From: Erwinia aphidicola
GTDB lineage: Bacteria; Pseudomonadota; Gammaproteobacteria; Enterobacterales; Enterobacteriaceae
Direction: 5' to 3'
Length of the DNA: 64,000 bases
Assembly: GCF_014773485.1 (NCBI RefSeq)
Contig: NZ_JACXBP010000009.1
Location: 62,001 to 126,000, forward strand
A program made the position numbers and the translations under genes. Below the pieces are notes generated by a model that worked only from the letters and a program-made list of their open reading frames with translations, was not told the origin of the DNA and did no database searches. Positions within the stretch are counted from its first letter, which is position 1; each line of letters starts with the position of its first letter. Below, piece after piece: positions 51,547-60,840 of the stretch.

Positions 51547-53595
51547 ATGAGTCGTAATCAACAGGCACTGTTTGACGGCGCGCTGCTGCGCACTGCACTG
51601 GTCGATGCGCTGAAAAAGCTCGACCCGCGCACCCAGTGGCGCAACCCGGTGATGTTTGTGGTGTGGCTGGGCAGCGTGGTGACCACGCTGCTGGCGATCG
51701 CCATTGCCAGCGGCAAAACCCCCGGCGAGACCGGTTTTACCAGCGCGATTGCCGTCTGGCTGTGGTTTACCGTGCTGTTTGCCAACTTCGCCGAAGCGCT
51801 GGCGGAAGGGCGCAGCAAGGCGCAGGCCAACAGCCTGAAGGGCGTGACCAAAACCATTATGGCCAAGAAGCTGGCGGAGGCGAAATATGGCGCCAGCCAT
51901 CAGCCGGTGGCAGCGGAATCCCTGCGCAAAGGCGACTGGCTGCTGGTGGAAGCGGGCGATACTATCCCCTGCGACGGCGAAGTGCTGGAGGGGGGCGCAT
52001 CGGTGGATGAGAGCGCTATCACCGGCGAGTCTGCCCCGGTGATCCGCGAGTCCGGCGGCGACTTCTCTTCGGTGACCGGCGGCACGCGCGTGCTCTCCGA
52101 CTGGCTGGTTATCCAGTGCAGCGCCAACCCGGGCGAAACCTTCCTCGACCGCATGATCGCGATGGTGGAAGGGGCTACGCGGCGCAAAACCCCCAACGAG
52201 ATCGCGCTGACCATTCTGCTGGTGGCGCTGACTATCGTCTTCCTGCTGGCGACCGCCACGCTCTATCCGTTCTCCGCCTGGGGCGGCAGCGCGGTGAGCG
52301 TCACGGTACTGGTGGCGCTGCTGGTCTGCCTGATCCCCACCACCATCGGCGGGCTGCTGTCGGCGATTGGCGTGGCGGGCATGAGCCGCATGCTGGGGGC
52401 CAACGTGATTGCCACCAGTGGGCGCGCGGTGGAAGCGGCGGGCGATGTCGACGTGCTGATGCTGGACAAAACCGGCACCATCACCCTCGGCAACCGCCAG
52501 GCCACGCAGTTCCTGCCCGCGGCGGGAGTCAGTGAAGAACGGCTGGCCGATGCGGCACAGCTGGCCTCGCTGGCGGATGAAACCCCGGAAGGGCGCAGCA
52601 TCGTGGTGCTGGCGAAGCAGAAATTTAACCTGCGCGAACGCGACCTCGCCAGCATGGACGCCACCTTTATTCCATTCTCGGCGCAGACGCGCATGAGCGG
52701 CGTCAACGTGCAGCAGCGGGCGATCCGCAAAGGGGCGGTGGACGCAGTGCGCCGCCATATAGACAGCAACGGCGGCCAGTTCCCGCCGGAAGTGAACGGC
52801 CTGGTGGAGCAGGTCGCGCGCGCGGGCGGTACGCCGCTGGTGGTGTGCGACGGGCCGACCGTGCTGGGCGTGGTCGAGCTGAAGGACATCGTGAAAGGCG
52901 GCATTAAAGAGCGCTTCGCCGAGCTGCGCAAAATGGGCATCAAAACCGTGATGATCACTGGGGACAACCCGCTGACCGCCGCCGCGATCGCCGCTGAAGC
53001 CGGGGTGGATGACTTCCTCTCGGAAGCGACCCCGGAAGCTAAGCTGGCGCTGATCCGCCAGTATCAGGCCGAAGGGCGTCTGGTCGCGATGACCGGCGAT
53101 GGCACCAACGATGCCCCGGCGCTGGCGCAGGCCGACGTGGCGGTGGCGATGAACTCGGGTACCCAGGCGGCGAAAGAGGCGGGCAACATGGTCGATCTCG
53201 ACTCTAACCCGACCAAGCTGCTGGAGGTGGTGCACATCGGCAAACAGATGCTGATGACGCGCGGCTCGCTGACCACCTTCAGTATCGCCAACGACGTGGC
53301 GAAATACTTTGCGATTATCCCGGCCGCCTTCGCCGCGACCTATCCGCAGCTGGACAGGCTGAACGTGATGCAGCTGCACTCGCCCAATTCAGCCATTCTC
53401 TCGGCGGTGATCTTTAACGCGCTGGTGATTGTGTTTCTCATCCCGCTGGCACTGAAGGGCGTGAGCTATCGCCCGCTGAGTGCCGCCGCGCTGCTGCGCC
53501 GCAACCTGTGGCTGTACGGCGTGGGCGGGCTGCTGGTGCCGTTTGTTGGCATCAAACTAATTGATATGCTGTTGACCGTCACCGGCCTGGCATAA
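51547..53595 (+). CDS. kdpB: KdpB, K+-transporting P-type ATPase catalytic subunit
   Basis: 682 residues. P1A-type ATPase: '[19 protein letters not shown]' (actuator TGES), phosphorylation site '[14 protein letters not shown]' with Asp307, nucleotide-binding 'KGAVDAV', '[35 protein letters not shown]' and hinge '[31 protein letters not shown]'. Seven transmembrane helices. Hydrolyses ATP to drive K+ through KdpA. ATG at 51547 after AAGGACGGAATGAGTC. Confidence 0.97.
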   Translation: MSRNQQALFDGALLRTALVDALKKLDPRTQWRNPVMFVVWLGSVVTTLLAIAIASGKTPGETGFTSAIAVWLWFTVLFANFAEALAEGRSKAQANSLKGVTKTIMAKKLAEAKYGASHQPVAAESLRKGDWLLVEAGDTIPCDGEVLEGGASVDESAITGESAPVIRESGGDFSSVTGGTRVLSDWLVIQCSANPGETFLDRMIAMVEGATRRKTPNEIALTILLVALTIVFLLATATLYPFSAWGGSAVSVTVLVALLVCLIPTTIGGLLSAIGVAGMSRMLGANVIATSGRAVEAAGDVDVLMLDKTGTITLGNRQATQFLPAAGVSEERLADAAQLASLADETPEGRSIVVLAKQKFNLRERDLASMDATFIPFSAQTRMSGVNVQQRAIRKGAVDAVRRHIDSNGGQFPPEVNGLVEQVARAGGTPLVVCDGPTVLGVVELKDIVKGGIKERFAELRKMGIKTVMITGDNPLTAAAIAAEAGVDDFLSEATPEAKLALIRQYQAEGRLVAMTGDGTNDAPALAQADVAVAMNSGTQAAKEAGNMVDLDSNPTKLLEVVHIGKQMLMTRGSLTTFSIANDVAKYFAIIPAAFAATYPQLDRLNVMQLHSPNSAILSAVIFNALVIVFLIPLALKGVSYRPLSAAALLRRNLWLYGVGGLLVPFVGIKLIDMLLTVTGLA

Positions 53596-53606
53596 GGAGA
53601 ATAATG

Positions 53607-54179
53607 ATGAGTCAGTTACGTCCCGCACTGTTTTTACTGATCCTGCTTACGCTGGTCACCGGGCTGCTCTATCCTCTGTTAACCACTGGCCTTGCGCAGT
53701 GGTGGTTTCCGCAGCAGGCTAACGGCTCGCTGCTGCGCGAACAGGGCATCGTTCGCGGCTCGGCGCTGATCGGCCAGAACTTTACCCGCGCCGACTATTT
53801 TCACGGGCGCCCTTCAGCGGCGGGTGATGCGCCGTATAATGCGCTGGCCTCTTCCGGCAGCAATCTGGCGGGCAGCAACCCGGCACTGGACCAGGCGGTG
53901 GCACAGCGGGTTATGGCACTGCGCGCGGAAAATCCACAGGGCGGGCAACAGGTGCCGGTCGACCTGGTGACCGCCAGCGGCAGCGGGCTGGACCCGCAGA
54001 TTTCGCCGCAGGCGGCGGCGTTTCAGGCGGCTCGCGTGGCCTCGGCGCGCCATCTGCCCATTGAGGAAGTGCAGCGCCTGATCGCCGATAACACCGTCAC
54101 GCCGCGCCCGGCGTTTCTCGGCGAGCCGGGGGTCAATGTGCTGGCACTGAATATGGCGCTGGATGAATTACAGCGATAA
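53607..54179 (+). CDS. kdpC: KdpC, K+-ATPase accessory subunit
   Basis: 190 residues from the second ATG (53607), which sits 7 nt after AAGGAG and matches the family start; an ATG at 53604 is too close. One N-terminal transmembrane helix ('[29 protein letters not shown]'), then a periplasmic domain with '[22 protein letters not shown]', '[29 protein letters not shown]' and the closing '[13 protein letters not shown]'. Confidence 0.95.
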   Translation: MSQLRPALFLLILLTLVTGLLYPLLTTGLAQWWFPQQANGSLLREQGIVRGSALIGQNFTRADYFHGRPSAAGDAPYNALASSGSNLAGSNPALDQAVAQRVMALRAENPQGGQQVPVDLVTASGSGLDPQISPQAAAFQAARVASARHLPIEEVQRLIADNTVTPRPAFLGEPGVNVLALNMALDELQR

Positions 54180-54183
54180 ATAA

Positions 54184-54246
54184 CATCGGGTCGGACATGT
54201 CCGACCCCCTACGCCGATCTGGTAGGGGTGAGGCATGCCTCGCCCG
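54184..54246. repeat. REP-like palindromes between kdpC and kdpD
   Basis: GGGTCGGACATGTCCGACCCCCTAC and GGTAGGGGTGAGGCATGCCTCGCCC; a second insertion of this family inside the kdp cluster. Confidence 0.75.
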
Positions 54247-54271
54247 TGGTTTTATACCTTCAAGGAAACCA

Positions 54272-56938
54272 ATGAACGACGAACTCCAGCGGCCTGACCC
54301 GGATGCGCTGCTGCGCCAGACGGCGCACAGCGGGCGCGGCAAGCTAAAAATCTACTTTGGCGCCTGCGCCGGGGTGGGGAAAACCTTCGCGATGCTGCAG
54401 GAGGCACGGCGCCTGCGCGCGCAGGGGCTGGAGGTGCTGGTCGGCGTGGTGGAGACCCACAACCGCGCCGAAACGGCGGAGCTGCTCGACGGCCTGACGC
54501 TGCTGCCGCGCCGCGCCACCGGCCAGCATCGCCACCCGGAGTTCGACCTTGATACTGCCCTGGCCCGTCATCCGGCGGTGATCCTGATGGATGAGCTGGC
54601 GCACAGTAACGCCCGTGGCTCGCGCCATCCCAAACGCTGGCAGGATATTGAGGAGCTGCTGGATGCCGGCATCGACGTGATGACCACCGTCAACGTGCAG
54701 CATCTGGAAAGCCTTAACGACGTGGTCGGCGGCGTGACCGGCGTACGCGTGCGCGAAACCGTGCCGGATCCCTTTTTCGATGCCGCCGATGAAGTCGTGC
54801 TGGTGGACCTGCCGCCGGACGACCTGCGCCAGCGGCTGAAAGAGGGCAAGGTTTATATCGGCGAAGGGGCTGAACGCGCCATCGAAAACTTCTTCCGCAA
54901 GGGCAACCTGATCGCCCTGCGCGAACTGGCCCTGCGCCGTACTGCCGACCGCGTCGACGACCAGATGCGTGCCTGGCGTGACACCCAGGGGCGCGAGAAA
55001 GTGTGGCACACGCGCGATGCTATTCTGCTGTGCATCGGCGACAACAGCGGCAGCGAAAAGCTGGTGCGCAGCGCGGCGCGGCTGGCGGCGCGGCTCGATA
55101 GCGCCTGGCACGCGGTGTATGTCGAAACCCCGCGGCTGTATCGCCTGTCCGAAGCGCGGCGGCGCGGCATCCTGCGCACCCTGCAGCTGGCGGCCGATCT
55201 CGGCGCGGAGACGGCAACGCTTTCCGATCCGAGCGAAGCCAGCGCGGTGCTGCGCTATGCCCGCCAGCACAACCTCGGCAAAATCATTATTGGCCGCCGC
55301 CCGACCAGGCGCTGGTGGCGTGAGCGTTTTGCCGACCGGCTCGGTGAACTTGGGCCGGACCTCGATATTCTGATTGTCGCGCTGGATGACCCGCCGCCGG
55401 AAGCCGCCAGCCCGCTGGCCCCGCGCAGCAGTGAACACAAATGGCAGGCTCAGCTGCGCGGCTGTGCGGCGGCGCTGCTGCTGTGTACCCTGGTGACCGT
55501 GGCCGGGCGCTGGCTGCTGCCCGCCGTCGATTCAGTCAACCTGGTGATGGTCTATCTGCTGGCGGTAGTGATTGTCGCGCTACGCTACGGGCGCTGGCCG
55601 TCGGTGGTGGCCACGCTGCTGAATATCGTCGCCTTCGATCTGGTGTTTGTTGCGCCGACCGGCACCATGGCGGTCTCCGACGTGCAGTATCTGGTGACCT
55701 TCGGCGTGATGCTGGCGGTGGGGATGATCGTCGGTAATCTCACCGCCGGGGTGCGCTATCAGGCGCGGGTGGCGCGCTATCGCGAACAGCGGGCGCACCA
55801 CCTGTATGAGATGGCGAAATCCCTGAGCCGGGCGCTGAGCCAGCGCGATATTGCCGCTACGCTCCAGCACAGCGTTGAAAGCACCCTGCAGGCCAGCTGC
55901 GAGCTCTATCTGCCGGATGAAAACGGCGAGCTGGTGGCCGTGGGTGAAACCCATCTCAGCGCAGTGCCGGACCGTGCCATTGCGCGCTGGAGCTTCGATA
56001 AGGGCCAGCCCGCGGGCGCGGGAACCGATACGCTGCCCGGCGTGCCGTGGCAGATGCTGCCGCTAAAAAGCGGTAGCGAAACGCTTGGGCTGCTGATCCT
56101 CGAACCGCGCAACCTGCGCCAGCTGATGATCCCTGAACAGCAGCGGCTGGTAGAGACCTTTACCGTGCTGATCGCCAACGCGCTGGAGCGCATGAACCTG
56201 AGCCAGCGCGAAGCGGTATCACGGCTCGCTGCCGAGCGCGAGCAGCTGCGTAACGCGCTGCTGTCGGCGCTCTCCCACGATCTGCGCACTCCGCTGACGG
56301 TGCTGTTCGGCCAGGCGGAAATCCTGACCCTCGATCTCGCCGCCGAGAATTCACCGTATGCTCCGCAGGCCAGCGCGATGCGCGAGCAGACGCTGAACAC
56401 CGTGCGGCTGGTGAATAACCTGCTTGATATGGCGCGTCTGCAGTCCGGCGGCTTCAACCTGAAGCGCGAATGGATGGCGCTGGATGAGCTGATCGGCAGC
56501 ACGCTGCGCCAGATGGCCCCGTCGCTGGCCGGGCGCGAGGTGCAGCTCGATCTGCCGGGCGAGCTGCTGCTGATTGACGTTGACGGCCCGCTGATGGAGC
56601 GGGTGCTGACCAATCTGCTGGAGAACGCCCTCAAGTACGCCGGGCAGGCCGAGATCGGTATCCGCGCCCGCGCCGCCGAACGGCAGCTCCAGCTGGAAGT
56701 GTGGGATCGCGGACCGGGCATTACGGGCGGGCAGGAGCAGCTGATTTTTGAGAAGTTTTCGCGCGGCAATAAAGAGTCGGCGGTGCCGGGCGTCGGGCTG
56801 GGGCTGGCAATCTGCCAGGCGATTGTCACCCTGCACGGCGGCGAGATTCACGTTGAGAATCACCCGCAGGGCGGTGCGCGCTTTATCATCCACCTGCCGC
56901 TGACGCCGCCGCCGGTGATTGCGGATTATGCCGAATAA
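54272..56938 (+). CDS. kdpD: KdpD, K+/turgor sensor histidine kinase
   Basis: 888 residues from the ATG at 54272 (AAGGAAACC upstream). Order: KdpD N-terminal domain with Walker A 'GACAGVGKT' (30-38) and 'ILMDELAHSNARGSRHPKRWQDIEELLDAGIDVMTTVNVQHLESL'; USP-like domain with 'GKIIIGRRPTRRWW'; four transmembrane helices (~400-500); GAF-like region; HisKA 'LLSALSHDLRTPLTVLFGQ' with His669; HATPase with 'NLLENALKYAG' and 'GVGLGLAICQAIVTLHGG'. The cognate kdpE, which normally overlaps the kdpD stop, is missing: after 56938 the DNA turns AT-rich. Confidence 0.95.
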   Translation: MNDELQRPDPDALLRQTAHSGRGKLKIYFGACAGVGKTFAMLQEARRLRAQGLEVLVGVVETHNRAETAELLDGLTLLPRRATGQHRHPEFDLDTALARHPAVILMDELAHSNARGSRHPKRWQDIEELLDAGIDVMTTVNVQHLESLNDVVGGVTGVRVRETVPDPFFDAADEVVLVDLPPDDLRQRLKEGKVYIGEGAERAIENFFRKGNLIALRELALRRTADRVDDQMRAWRDTQGREKVWHTRDAILLCIGDNSGSEKLVRSAARLAARLDSAWHAVYVETPRLYRLSEARRRGILRTLQLAADLGAETATLSDPSEASAVLRYARQHNLGKIIIGRRPTRRWWRERFADRLGELGPDLDILIVALDDPPPEAASPLAPRSSEHKWQAQLRGCAAALLLCTLVTVAGRWLLPAVDSVNLVMVYLLAVVIVALRYGRWPSVVATLLNIVAFDLVFVAPTGTMAVSDVQYLVTFGVMLAVGMIVGNLTAGVRYQARVARYREQRAHHLYEMAKSLSRALSQRDIAATLQHSVESTLQASCELYLPDENGELVAVGETHLSAVPDRAIARWSFDKGQPAGAGTDTLPGVPWQMLPLKSGSETLGLLILEPRNLRQLMIPEQQRLVETFTVLIANALERMNLSQREAVSRLAAEREQLRNALLSALSHDLRTPLTVLFGQAEILTLDLAAENSPYAPQASAMREQTLNTVRLVNNLLDMARLQSGGFNLKREWMALDELIGSTLRQMAPSLAGREVQLDLPGELLLIDVDGPLMERVLTNLLENALKYAGQAEIGIRARAAERQLQLEVWDRGPGITGGQEQLIFEKFSRGNKESAVPGVGLGLAICQAIVTLHGGEIHVENHPQGGARFIIHLPLTPPPVIADYAE

Positions 56939-57196
56939 TGCAGCGTATACGCTGACTGAATAGTTAAAAAAAGTGAATGCTTATTAATTTTTGATGAAAA
57001 CTATGTTTTTTCAACTTGTTGTTTTATTGGGTGTTTATTGATTATTGTGATTGAAATGGCAATGGAAGTGCCTTTTTTTAGTCAATAAATCTGCATGTTT
57101 TGGTTGTGCCTGCTTAACCAACATGTTTTACTATTTCTGAAATTTGCACAAAGTTATTAAATAAACGCATAAGCTAATTCAAGGAGTTGTAAAATC
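56939..57196. other. AT-rich junction downstream of kdpD
   Basis: Sharp drop in G+C directly after kdpD, with many A/T runs. No kdpE or remnant of it was seen. Promoter(s) of the following operon are expected here; no single pair of boxes stands out. Confidence 0.55.
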
Positions 57197-57238
57197 ATGG
57201 AGCCGATTTTAATTTTTTCCTTCCTGCCAGATTATTAA
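57197..57238 (+). CDS. Possible 13-aa leader peptide
   Basis: MEPILIFSFLPDY follows a perfect AAGGAG (57181-57186) at 10 nt, 58 nt before the next gene. Hydrophobic/aromatic; may be a leader ORF. No regulatory hairpin was identified with it. Confidence 0.3.
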   Translation: MEPILIFSFLPDY

Positions 57239-57295
57239 TAATTACTCGATTTAATCTTCCGCTGAAATTATCATTTAGTCAATCAAGGACGAGTC

Positions 57296-58117
57296 ATGTC
57301 ATTATCTTGTATCGACCATGCTGTATCTTCATATATTGAACCGCTGTTATCATCAATAGATGATAATTATAAAAATTCAGAGGGTAAATTAGTTGTTTAT
57401 CTTGAGGCTGGGCATTTCAATACAGGATTCGGGGTGGACGATTTCTGTCTCAATTCATTAAAAGATGCAGTCCATATCGGTTCAATACTCATCAAGAAAT
57501 ACAATAAAAATATTAAATTAGTCTATGGCATTCTGGCAGATGATTTAGGCCTTTCTTGCGCAGACGAACAATGTACTATCACACCTGTTATCAGCCAGCA
57601 GAGTGTGGCCTCGCTGCCGGAAGAGCTGGAAGCTTTTATTGGGGCCAGTAAGTTAATAAAGCGCGATAAGCTTATGATTTTCTCGGAACGAACCAGTAAA
57701 AACCGTGCCATTGATACCATAAAAAAATCCATTAAAAATGGATGTGATGGATTAGTGATGACAGAAAATGGCAATTATGATGAGATTAAAGTACGTGCAC
57801 CTGATGACAGCGAGTTCCTGCTTGCCAAAAGGCAAGGGAGTACCTTTATCGCTAAGTGCCCGGCAATTATCTCCCAGCATTACAAGGACGTGTTATTAAA
57901 ATTAAGACAACGTTTTTTTGAATGCGATCATTTTCTCATTGTTGATTGGTCCGATCTCGCAGACAGAAATAAAATTTCACAAGGAAAGATTGCGCTGCAA
58001 GTTCTGCAGGGTGGATTAAGTAGGGAGAAAGTTACTGTTGATATCACAAATGTATTCTTTGGTGATGATGAGGGTGAAATCTGCCGTATCGATGGTCAAA
58101 AGGGTCCGCTGTTATGA
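57296..58117 (+). CDS. Unknown 273-aa protein, first gene of desulfurase/exporter operon
   Basis: Soluble protein with no signal or membrane segment, ATG after AAGGACGAG. Family not recognised. The sequence looks like an alternating alpha/beta enzyme: 'KLVVYLEAGHFNTGFGVDDFCLNSLKDAVHIGSILIKKYNKNIKLVYGILADDLGL', 'RDKLMIFSERTSKNRAIDTIKKSIKNGCDGLVMTENGNYDEIKV', 'ILLKLRQRFFECDHFLIVDWSDLADRNKISQGKIALQVL'. No PP-loop (SGGxDS), P-loop or radical-SAM cysteines are visible. Its TGA overlaps the start of the PLP enzyme (ATGA), so they are co-translated. Codon use is AT-rich and unlike the kdp genes; likely horizontally acquired. Plausibly the substrate-specific partner of the desulfurase. Confidence 0.8.
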   Translation: MSLSCIDHAVSSYIEPLLSSIDDNYKNSEGKLVVYLEAGHFNTGFGVDDFCLNSLKDAVHIGSILIKKYNKNIKLVYGILADDLGLSCADEQCTITPVISQQSVASLPEELEAFIGASKLIKRDKLMIFSERTSKNRAIDTIKKSIKNGCDGLVMTENGNYDEIKVRAPDDSEFLLAKRQGSTFIAKCPAIISQHYKDVLLKLRQRFFECDHFLIVDWSDLADRNKISQGKIALQVLQGGLSREKVTVDITNVFFGDDEGEICRIDGQKGPLL

Positions 58118-59262
58118 TTTACCTTGATAATAACGCGACAACAGCCCCGGCTGCGGCAGTCAGAGAGACGGTTTTTTATTGCATGGAGGAATATTATGCA
58201 AACTCCGCCTCTCTCAATCATTTTGAGGGCATCAAGGCCAATACTTACCTTGAAGAGTGTCGCGCAGTCGTTGCACAGATGATTGAAGCCGCACCCGAAA
58301 ACCTGTTCTTCAATTCCGGGGCGACCGAAGCCAACAATATGGTGATCAAATCCGTCGCTGACTCTTTTTCCCAGCGGGGGAAAGTACACATCATTACCAG
58401 CGCCATTGAGCATAAGTGCCTGCTTAAATCCTGCGAGTATCTGGAAAAGCGGGGGTGCGAAGTGACCTATTTACCCGTCGACTTCCAGGGCGTTATCAGG
58501 ATTGATCGGCTAATTGCTGCCATCCGGCCAGAAACCCGTTTGATCAGTATCATGGCAGCAAACAATGAAACGGGTGCGTTGCAACCGCTGCGAGAGATTG
58601 GAGAGATTGCCAGACAGCACGGTATTTTGTTTCACACTGATGCTGCGCAGTTTGTTGGAAAACTGCCTTTTTCCGTACGAGAATATCAGCCTGATTTTGT
58701 CAGCTTCTCAGCACATAAGTTTTACGGACCAAAAGGGATTGGTGCACTCTATTGTTCAAAGCCTGAACTCCTCCTCGGTTCGCCACTCATTCATGGCGGC
58801 GGTCAAGAGTGGGGCGTGCGTAGCGGAACTGTTAATTTGCCGGGTGTGGCGGGAATGGCTAAAGCCGCAGAGTTATTTATCTCCAACCATGTTGCTGTCC
58901 TTGCCCGACACCGTGACATGAAGCAGAAAGCAATCGAGCAACTGCTGTCGCAATTTCCTGACGCCAGCATTAACGGTTGTCGCGACAAAAGCCTGCCCAA
59001 TACGATTAATTTTTCCCTGCCCGGCATCAAAGCCAGCACCTTATTGAAAAAGCTTAAGATGAAGGTGGCATTAAGCAGTGCTTCTGCCTGCCATTCAGCA
59101 GAACAGAAATTCAGTCACGTTTTGACCGCTATGGGATTAAGCGAAATGTCCCTGGAGTCTGCTATTCGCTTGAGCTTTAGCAACACGACAAATGCTGATG
59201 AGCTTGGCCACGCACTTGAGCTAATAACCAGTACTGCTCACCGCTTGAGGGGCACATCATGA
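58114..59262 (+). CDS. Class-V aminotransferase: cysteine desulfurase / selenocysteine-lyase-like
   Basis: 382 residues, PLP enzyme of the NifS/IscS fold. Start 'MIYLDNNATTAPAAAVRE' (typical 'YLDNNATT'), 'FNSGATEANNMVIKS', 'TSAIEHKCLLKSCEYL', 'FHTDAAQFVGKLP', Schiff-base Lys202 in 'FSAHKFYGPKGIGALY', 'GGGQEWGVRSGT' and catalytic-loop Cys326 in 'SSASACHSAEQ'. The 'ACHS' loop and following 'AIRLSFSNTTN' are slightly closer, to my eye, to selenocysteine-lyase-like members than to IscS ('SGSACTS'). No isc/suf genes adjoin it, so housekeeping Fe-S assembly is unlikely. Overlaps both neighbours by 4 nt. Confidence 0.9.
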   Translation: MIYLDNNATTAPAAAVRETVFYCMEEYYANSASLNHFEGIKANTYLEECRAVVAQMIEAAPENLFFNSGATEANNMVIKSVADSFSQRGKVHIITSAIEHKCLLKSCEYLEKRGCEVTYLPVDFQGVIRIDRLIAAIRPETRLISIMAANNETGALQPLREIGEIARQHGILFHTDAAQFVGKLPFSVREYQPDFVSFSAHKFYGPKGIGALYCSKPELLLGSPLIHGGGQEWGVRSGTVNLPGVAGMAKAAELFISNHVAVLARHRDMKQKAIEQLLSQFPDASINGCRDKSLPNTINFSLPGIKASTLLKKLKMKVALSSASACHSAEQKFSHVLTAMGLSEMSLESAIRLSFSNTTNADELGHALELITSTAHRLRGTS

Positions 59263-60176
59263 ACAGATTATCAATGCGCAAACGCTGGGTGGCTGAGCTG
59301 TTGTTGGTATGCGTAGCGGCTGGGTGGGGAATTGGTTTTCCGGTAATGAAGCAGGCCGTGGATATGCATCCGGTACTGATGGTGCTGGGATTACGTTTTC
59401 TGCTTTCTGCTCTGGTGATGTTGCCGTTGAGTGCCAGAAACCTGGTCGCCATTGGGCGCCGGACATTGGCTGCTGGCGTAGCGCTGGGCTTGCTGCTGGG
59501 TGCCGCTTTTGTCTTTCTGATCCTCGGATTGCAAATGACCACGGCATCGAATACCGGTTTTCTCGCCGGGCTGGCCGTCATTTGGGTGCTATTACTTTCC
59601 GGACCGCTGGCGGGAAAATTACCCTCTATCGACGCTATTCTGGCAACGCTGTTTGGCGTGGCAGGGTTATTTTTGATGTCAGATATTCACGGCTGGCAGT
59701 TGCAGTGGGGAGATTCCCTGGTCGTCATTGGTTCGGTGTTTACCGCGTTGCATATCCTTGCACTGGATAAATTAAGTGCCCGACACGACAACACGGCACT
59801 CACTTTTTTACAAATTGCCACCATGGCGCTGGTGATTATGTTTATTCAGCATATCAGGGGTGGACAGTGGTTTCCGCAGGTGTGGGATAGCACGCTGGTG
59901 ATTGCCCTGATAGTAACGGCTCTATTTTCTACCGTTATCGCTTTCTGGGTGCAGACACATTATCAACGCTATACCACGCCAACACGTGCCGTACTGATTT
60001 ATAACCTCGAACCCGTCTTTTCGGCGCTTTTTGCCGTCTGGCTGCTGCGTGAGAACTTGTCTGGAAATGTGCTACTGGGTGGAGGACTTATCCTGCTGGG
60101 GATGTGCCTTCCAGGTCTGATCGCGACGGTAACAGGCCGCCATCGTAAGGAGCAGGAAACGCCATCAGCGTTATAA
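59259..60176 (+). CDS. EamA/DMT-family exporter of the desulfurase operon
   Basis: 305 residues, ten transmembrane helices in two EamA repeats ('LLLVCVAAGWGIGFPVMKQAVDMHPVLMVLGLRFLLSALVMLPL' and 'LVVIGSVFTALHILALDKLSARHDNTALTFLQIATMALV'), basic C-terminal tail. ATG overlaps the PLP-enzyme stop. Its position at the end of a coupled operon suggests it exports the product made by the two upstream enzymes. G+C is intermediate between the island and the chromosome. Confidence 0.88.
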   Translation: MNRLSMRKRWVAELLLVCVAAGWGIGFPVMKQAVDMHPVLMVLGLRFLLSALVMLPLSARNLVAIGRRTLAAGVALGLLLGAAFVFLILGLQMTTASNTGFLAGLAVIWVLLLSGPLAGKLPSIDAILATLFGVAGLFLMSDIHGWQLQWGDSLVVIGSVFTALHILALDKLSARHDNTALTFLQIATMALVIMFIQHIRGGQWFPQVWDSTLVIALIVTALFSTVIAFWVQTHYQRYTTPTRAVLIYNLEPVFSALFAVWLLRENLSGNVLLGGGLILLGMCLPGLIATVTGRHRKEQETPSAL

Positions 60177-60185
60177 CGATGCCGG

Positions 60186-60216
60186 GCATGGGTAGGGGCG
60201 AGGCATGCCTCGCCCG
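60186..60216. repeat. REP-like palindrome
   Basis: GGTAGGGGCGAGGCATGCCTCGCCC between convergent genes, dispersed-family unit, potential bidirectional terminator. Confidence 0.7.
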
Positions 60217-60218
60217 AT

Positions 60219-60821
60219 TTACGCTAACCGTGCCGCAATAAACGCCGCCGCTTTCTGCGCGCCCTGCGCGGAAATGGTGTGGCCGACGCCGGGTTCAAAC
60301 TGGCTGTCGACCGCGACGCCATGAGCCCGCAGGCGCTGGGCGGCCGATTCGCTCTCCTGCACCGGGATCACCCCGTCGGCCATACCGTGGATCACCAGCA
60401 CCGGCGTGTTCAGCGCGGGGCTAAACGGCTCAGGCGAGGAGAGGCGGCCAGAAAAGGCTACCAGCCCAGCGACCGGCCAGCGCCCGGAGACCAGCGCATC
60501 GAGCGCCATAATCGACCCCTGCGAGAAGCCAACCAGCACCACGTTATGCAGCCGATCGCCCATCTGATGCTGGTCGAGTATCGCCTGCAAAGTCTGGTCA
60601 AACGCTTCACGCGCGGCAGCGACCCGCGCCGGACGATTCTGCGGTGTAATGCCGTCGAGGCTAAACCACTGCCAGCCCGCACCGTGCGGAAAATGAAACG
60701 GCGCATTGGGGCTGGCGAAGCTGACGTCGGGCAAGGCTGCTGACCAGTGGTCGCCCAGGCCTGCCAGATCGTCGCCGCTGCTGCCAACGCCGTGGAGTAA
60801 AATGACTAATTTGTCGGCCAT
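60219..60821 (-). CDS. ypfH: YpfH-like alpha/beta-hydrolase (phospholipase/carboxylesterase family)
   Basis: 200 residues from the ATG at 60821, which follows a perfect AGGAGG. Carboxylesterase-2 family: 'LVILLHGVGSSGDDLAGLGDHW', nucleophile 'LVGFSQGSIMALDAL', acid 'VLVIHGMADGVIPV' and His in 'FEPGVGHTISAQG'. Cytosolic serine esterase, natural substrate unknown. Begins 19 nt downstream of the glutathione reductase-like gene on the same strand, so co-transcribed with it. Confidence 0.88.
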   Translation of the reverse strand: MADKLVILLHGVGSSGDDLAGLGDHWSAALPDVSFASPNAPFHFPHGAGWQWFSLDGITPQNRPARVAAAREAFDQTLQAILDQHQMGDRLHNVVLVGFSQGSIMALDALVSGRWPVAGLVAFSGRLSSPEPFSPALNTPVLVIHGMADGVIPVQESESAAQRLRAHGVAVDSQFEPGVGHTISAQGAQKAAAFIAARLA

Positions 60822-60840
60822 TTGCGGCCTCCTGTAAATG

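Noticed and set aside
51412..53379. 655-codon minus-strand frame covering kdpB
   Set aside because: Mirror frame of a certain P-type ATPase gene; His/Arg/Gln-rich, no domain.
58114..59262. Housekeeping iscS or a DNA-phosphorothioation dndA
   Set aside because: No iscR/iscU/suf or dndBCDE genes adjoin it, and the active-site loop (ACHS) differs from the IscS type.
57296..60176. Direct identification of the operon as a 6-thioguanine cluster
   Set aside because: The first protein shows no PP-loop ATPase signature and I cannot confirm identity with the Erwinia amylovora genes; kept only as an analogy.
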